Part shown: positions 63,237-64,000 of the stretch, piece after piece | Layout of the letters: each line of letters opens with the position of its first letter | How positions within the stretch are numbered: the first letter of the stretch is position 1 | DNA from: Streptomyces cellulosae | Lineage (GTDB): Bacteria > Actinomycetota > Actinomycetes > Streptomycetales > Streptomycetaceae | Reading direction: 5' to 3' | DNA length: 64,000 nucleotides | Assembly (NCBI RefSeq): GCF_000721105.1 | Contig: NZ_JOEV01000025.1 | Location: forward strand, 248,001-312,000 | Made by a program: the position numbers and the translations under genes | The notes under the pieces: model-generated | Databases searched by the model: none | What the model was told of the DNA's origin: nothing | Seen by the model: only the letters and a program-made list of their open reading frames with translations

Positions 63237-63959
63237 CTAGGACGCGTCGTGGAAGACGATCCCCAGTGCGTGCCGACTCCCGGAACGCACCACGCTCACC
63301 CCGTGCCGCATCGGCCCCGCCGACCAACCGCGCCGGGTGCGCACCGGGTGGTCCCGCGTCGTGAAGACCAGGCCGTGGCCCTGGCGGAGTGCGGTCGCGG
63401 TGCCGCGGGACTGGGCGCGGGGACGCTGCTCCAGCATCAGGAACTCGCCGCCGGTGTAGTCGGTGCCGTACGCGTCGAGACCGACGACCACCTGGAGGGG
63501 GAAGACCATCTCCCCGAACACGTCACGGTGCAGGGCGTTCCAGTCGCCCTCTCCGTACCGCAGGAGGATCTGTGCCGAACGGTCCTGCCCGGCCGCGTGA
63601 CAGCGCTCCAGCCACTCGTCGAGGGTGTCCGGCCACGGCGCCGGCCGGCCGAGCCGGGCCGCCCAGTCCCGGGCGACCGGCAGCAGCCGGGGATACAGGG
63701 CCGCGCGCAGGGCGGCGACCGCGTCCGGCAGCTCGTGGGTGAAGTAGCGGTACTGCCCGGAGCCGAAGCGGTGCCGCGCCATGTCGACGGTGGTCCGGAA
63801 CAGCTCCGGCTTCTCGTACAGCGCCGCCAGACCGCGGCACTCGGCGGGGGTCAGCAGCCGGGCCGTCGGCGCGCAGCCGTGTACGTCCAACTCCTCGGTG
63901 AGCGCTGCCCAGTCGGTGTCAGCGACACGTCGTACGGCACGGTCGGTGGTGAGGGTCAT
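63237..63959 (-). CDS. 2OG-Fe(II) oxygenase family protein
   Basis: 240 residues with a jelly-roll oxygenase core. The iron facial triad is HRD in WNALHRDVFGEMVFPLQ and the distal His in GPMRHGVSVVRSGSRHALGIVFH; the Arg in that segment can bind 2-oxoglutarate. Conserved GEFLMLEQRPRAQSRGTA matches a family annotated as 2OG-Fe(II) oxygenases or prolyl-hydroxylase-like. Substrate unknown; AlkB-type repair is one possibility. The ATG at 63959 follows GGAGG. The preceding 100 bp to the cytochrome b gene hold no other gene. Confidence 0.85.
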   Translation of the reverse strand: MTLTTDRAVRRVADTDWAALTEELDVHGCAPTARLLTPAECRGLAALYEKPELFRTTVDMARHRFGSGQYRYFTHELPDAVAALRAALYPRLLPVARDWAARLGRPAPWPDTLDEWLERCHAAGQDRSAQILLRYGEGDWNALHRDVFGEMVFPLQVVVGLDAYGTDYTGGEFLMLEQRPRAQSRGTATALRQGHGLVFTTRDHPVRTRRGWSAGPMRHGVSVVRSGSRHALGIVFHDAS

Positions 63960-64000
63960 GGTCCGCCCCTCCTGGTCGTCCTGAGCGGTCTGTGCGTGCG

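Overview
The window is chromosomal DNA from a high-GC actinomycete, almost certainly Streptomyces. The evidence is strong third-position G/C bias, frequent GTG starts behind GGAGG-type ribosome binding sites, a CYP105-like P450 with its 3Fe-4S ferredoxin, a consensus CebR operator in front of a cellulase, a sigma-B-type promoter, a STAS antagonist and a SpoIIE-type phosphatase, a deazaflavin (F420) reductase-like protein, and many small actinobacterial DUF families. I found no rRNA, tRNA or CRISPR array. Most of the window looks like accessory or arm-type sequence: small oxidoreductases, transporters and regulators mixed with decayed genes and short tandem repeats.

Layout. 1-7.1 kb: a partial Tat lipoprotein lactonase, a FUSC membrane protein, FBP and DUF3626 proteins, a kinase-like phosphotransferase, a ROK remnant and an NAD-dependent epimerase. 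7.1-14.7 kb: a VanX-like M15 D,D-dipeptidase gene split by a ~6.9 kb Tn554-like element. The element carries three tyrosine recombinases and a DUF6262 coiled-coil protein in a chain of 4-bp overlaps, plus an alpha/beta-hydrolase cargo gene. A 7-bp direct repeat (AGTGGTG) marks both junctions, and the two gene halves rejoin perfectly in frame. 14.7-21.3 kb: SDRs, a second FUSC protein, a HAD phosphatase, a PolX-like PHP protein, a topoisomerase IB remnant and a VanZ-like protein. 21.5-25.3 kb: a compact six-gene cation/proton antiporter operon ordered like the Mrp-like module of archaeal membrane-bound hydrogenases, without a full MrpA. 25.3-28.8 kb: DUF4230, a P450 with an altered ExxR motif, four 39-bp hairpin repeats and a divergent PRPP synthetase.

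28.8-34.6 kb: a STAS protein; a MarR regulator divergent from an aldehyde dehydrogenase-alcohol dehydrogenase operon, with two perfect palindromic operators between them; and a quinone-reductase-like protein divergent from a GlxA-type regulator, again with a palindrome. 34.6-41.7 kb: a TetR-DUF1304 operon with a 37-bp palindrome, small enzymes, repeat-rich DNA, a CDF metal exporter and a LysE exporter. 42-48 kb: P450 plus ferredoxin, a 24-bp repeat array, a broken tetR beside DUF1348, a flavoprotein, an aldo/keto reductase, and phytanoyl-CoA dioxygenase divergent from AraC. 48-56 kb: a large sigma-like/membrane/ricin-lectin protein, an ArsB-type permease, a DUF4232 lipoprotein and a PAS-GAF-PP2C-HATPase phosphatase. 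56-64 kb: a secreted GH2 enzyme and a CebR-controlled GH9 cellulase, an orphan cytochrome b and a 2OG-Fe(II) oxygenase.

The clearest functional groupings are the aldehyde/alcohol oxidation unit under MarR control, the P450-ferredoxin pair, the antiporter operon, and polysaccharide breakdown by the two secreted glycoside hydrolases. All functions are read from sequence; nothing was computed against a database.
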